A stretch of 64,000 bases of DNA from Spirochaetales bacterium Spiro_12 (GTDB lineage Bacteria > Spirochaetota > Spirochaetia > Treponematales > Rectinemataceae), in assembly GCA_001603165.1 (NCBI GenBank), contig LVBN01000065.1, positions 30,030-94,029 of the forward strand, read 5' to 3'. The position numbers were made by a program, and so were the translations under genes. Positions 63,560 through 64,000 of this stretch are shown piece after piece. A model generated the notes under the pieces. It searched no databases. It saw only the letters and a program-made list of their open reading frames with translations, and was not told where the DNA came from. Position 1 is the first letter of the stretch. Each line of letters starts with the position of its first letter.

Positions 63560-64000
63560 TTACTTGCTGGGGTCGTCGGCATAGAAATGCCACCTGCGGG
63601 CGAACTTGGTGCCGTTCCACCACTTTTTGAAGAAGGGAACGACCCAGTGGTCCAGTCCGAAAGCCCGGCCGGCGCCGCCCATCATCACGATGGCCGCGAA
63701 GACGAACCAGAGCTGGTTCCAGGCGAACATGCCGGACATGGTGAATATGACGCACATGCCGATACTCGCCACCGCGGCCAGCCAGGTGAAGCAGCCGCCG
63801 AAGAGGGCCAGGCCTATGGCGATTTCCATGAATACGATCATGATCTGGAAGAGGCTGAAGGGCAGGTAGGCGAAGATTCCGTCCATGAACGTGGTCCTGA
63901 ACCAGGTGACGATACCCGACTGGGGATCGAAAATTGGCTTTGCCAGATCCCAGACCGCTTTGTATACTTTTTCCGCACCCTGGGCGACCGTGTCGGCGGC
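63560..64000 (-). CDS. DoxX-like membrane protein, or DoxX-like C-terminus of a larger protein (partial)
   Basis: The frame is open to the window end (147 codons), so the true start is outside. Four helices are seen at about residues 45-65, 68-85, 90-108 and 112-125, with LFQIMIVFMEIAIGLALFGG and a FGLDHWVVPFFKKWW segment typical of DoxX/terminal-oxidase-like proteins. The preceding residues (DTVAQGAEKVYKAVWDLAKP) are soluble-looking, so this may be the C-terminus of a fused NADH-dehydrogenase-like oxidoreductase. That fusion cannot be verified here. Closed by a strong terminator. Confidence 0.7.
   Translation of the reverse strand, partial: AADTVAQGAEKVYKAVWDLAKPIFDPQSGIVTWFRTTFMDGIFAYLPFSLFQIMIVFMEIAIGLALFGGCFTWLAAVASIGMCVIFTMSGMFAWNQLWFVFAAIVMMGGAGRAFGLDHWVVPFFKKWWNGTKFARRWHFYADDPSK

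Overview
The window is gene-dense chromosomal DNA of a GC-rich anaerobic or fermentative bacterium. It has a V-type (not F-type) ATPase operon, many solute-binding-protein-dependent transporters (Dpp, Tct, TAXI-TRAP, BtuFCD, Fbp/Afu type), a complete leuCDAB set, carbohydrate genes (GH13, GH88-like, MocA-type dehydrogenase), and a membrane-anchored LuxR regulator. Together these suggest a free-living spirochaete-like lineage. Synergistota or a similar phylum cannot be excluded, because there is no rRNA or marker gene to decide. I saw no tRNA, rRNA, CRISPR array, insertion sequence or phage gene.

Layout. 1-3.7 kb (+): acyl-CoA genes (thiolase end, 3-hydroxyacyl-CoA dehydrogenase with altered active-site residues, enoyl-CoA hydratase) and a DUF2088/LarA-like protein. 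3.8-14.8 kb: a visibly AT-richer block with dppABCDF plus an M20 peptidase (-), a two-component system (-), and a divergent DUF1177-AroM pair (+). 15.0-18.1 kb (-): tctCBA. 18.2-22.6 kb (+): SDR, GH88-like hydrolase, TIM-barrel isomerase and Gfo/Idh/MocA oxidoreductase, divergent from tct. 22.7-27.6 kb: crcB, a GH13 amylase, a LUD protein, a DUF4384 lipoprotein-like protein, a decayed DUF4143-like fragment and a NagD-like phosphatase. 27.8-34.1 kb (+): a DauR/YheO-like regulator, RidA, a D-glutamate-cyclase-like DUF4392 protein, a TAXI-TRAP transporter and an M24 peptidase. 34.2-38.6 kb (+): a cobalamin riboswitch, cobT and btuFCD. 38.7-44.0 kb (+): an XRE-cupin regulator heading leuCDAB. 44.0-45.2 kb (-): an MFS transporter. 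45.5-55.3 kb (+): nine V-ATPase genes, a universal-stress protein and a PTS EIIA domain. 55.4-61.8 kb (-): a two-ATPase Fbp/Afu-type ABC transporter under a membrane LuxR regulator. 61.9-64.0 kb (-): mntP, a polyprenyl synthase and the end of a DoxX-containing protein.

Recurring regulatory architecture. Four transporter operons that begin with a binding-protein gene carry a GC-rich hairpin just after that gene and before the next cistron; each has a loop of 12 nt. Three promoters share exactly TTGACA-N17-TATATT. The two most interesting uncharacterised gene sets are the DUF1177-AroM/Dpp/M20/two-component block and the DauR-RidA-DUF4392-TAXI-M24 operon. Both look like dedicated routes for unusual (possibly D- or modified) amino acids or peptides.
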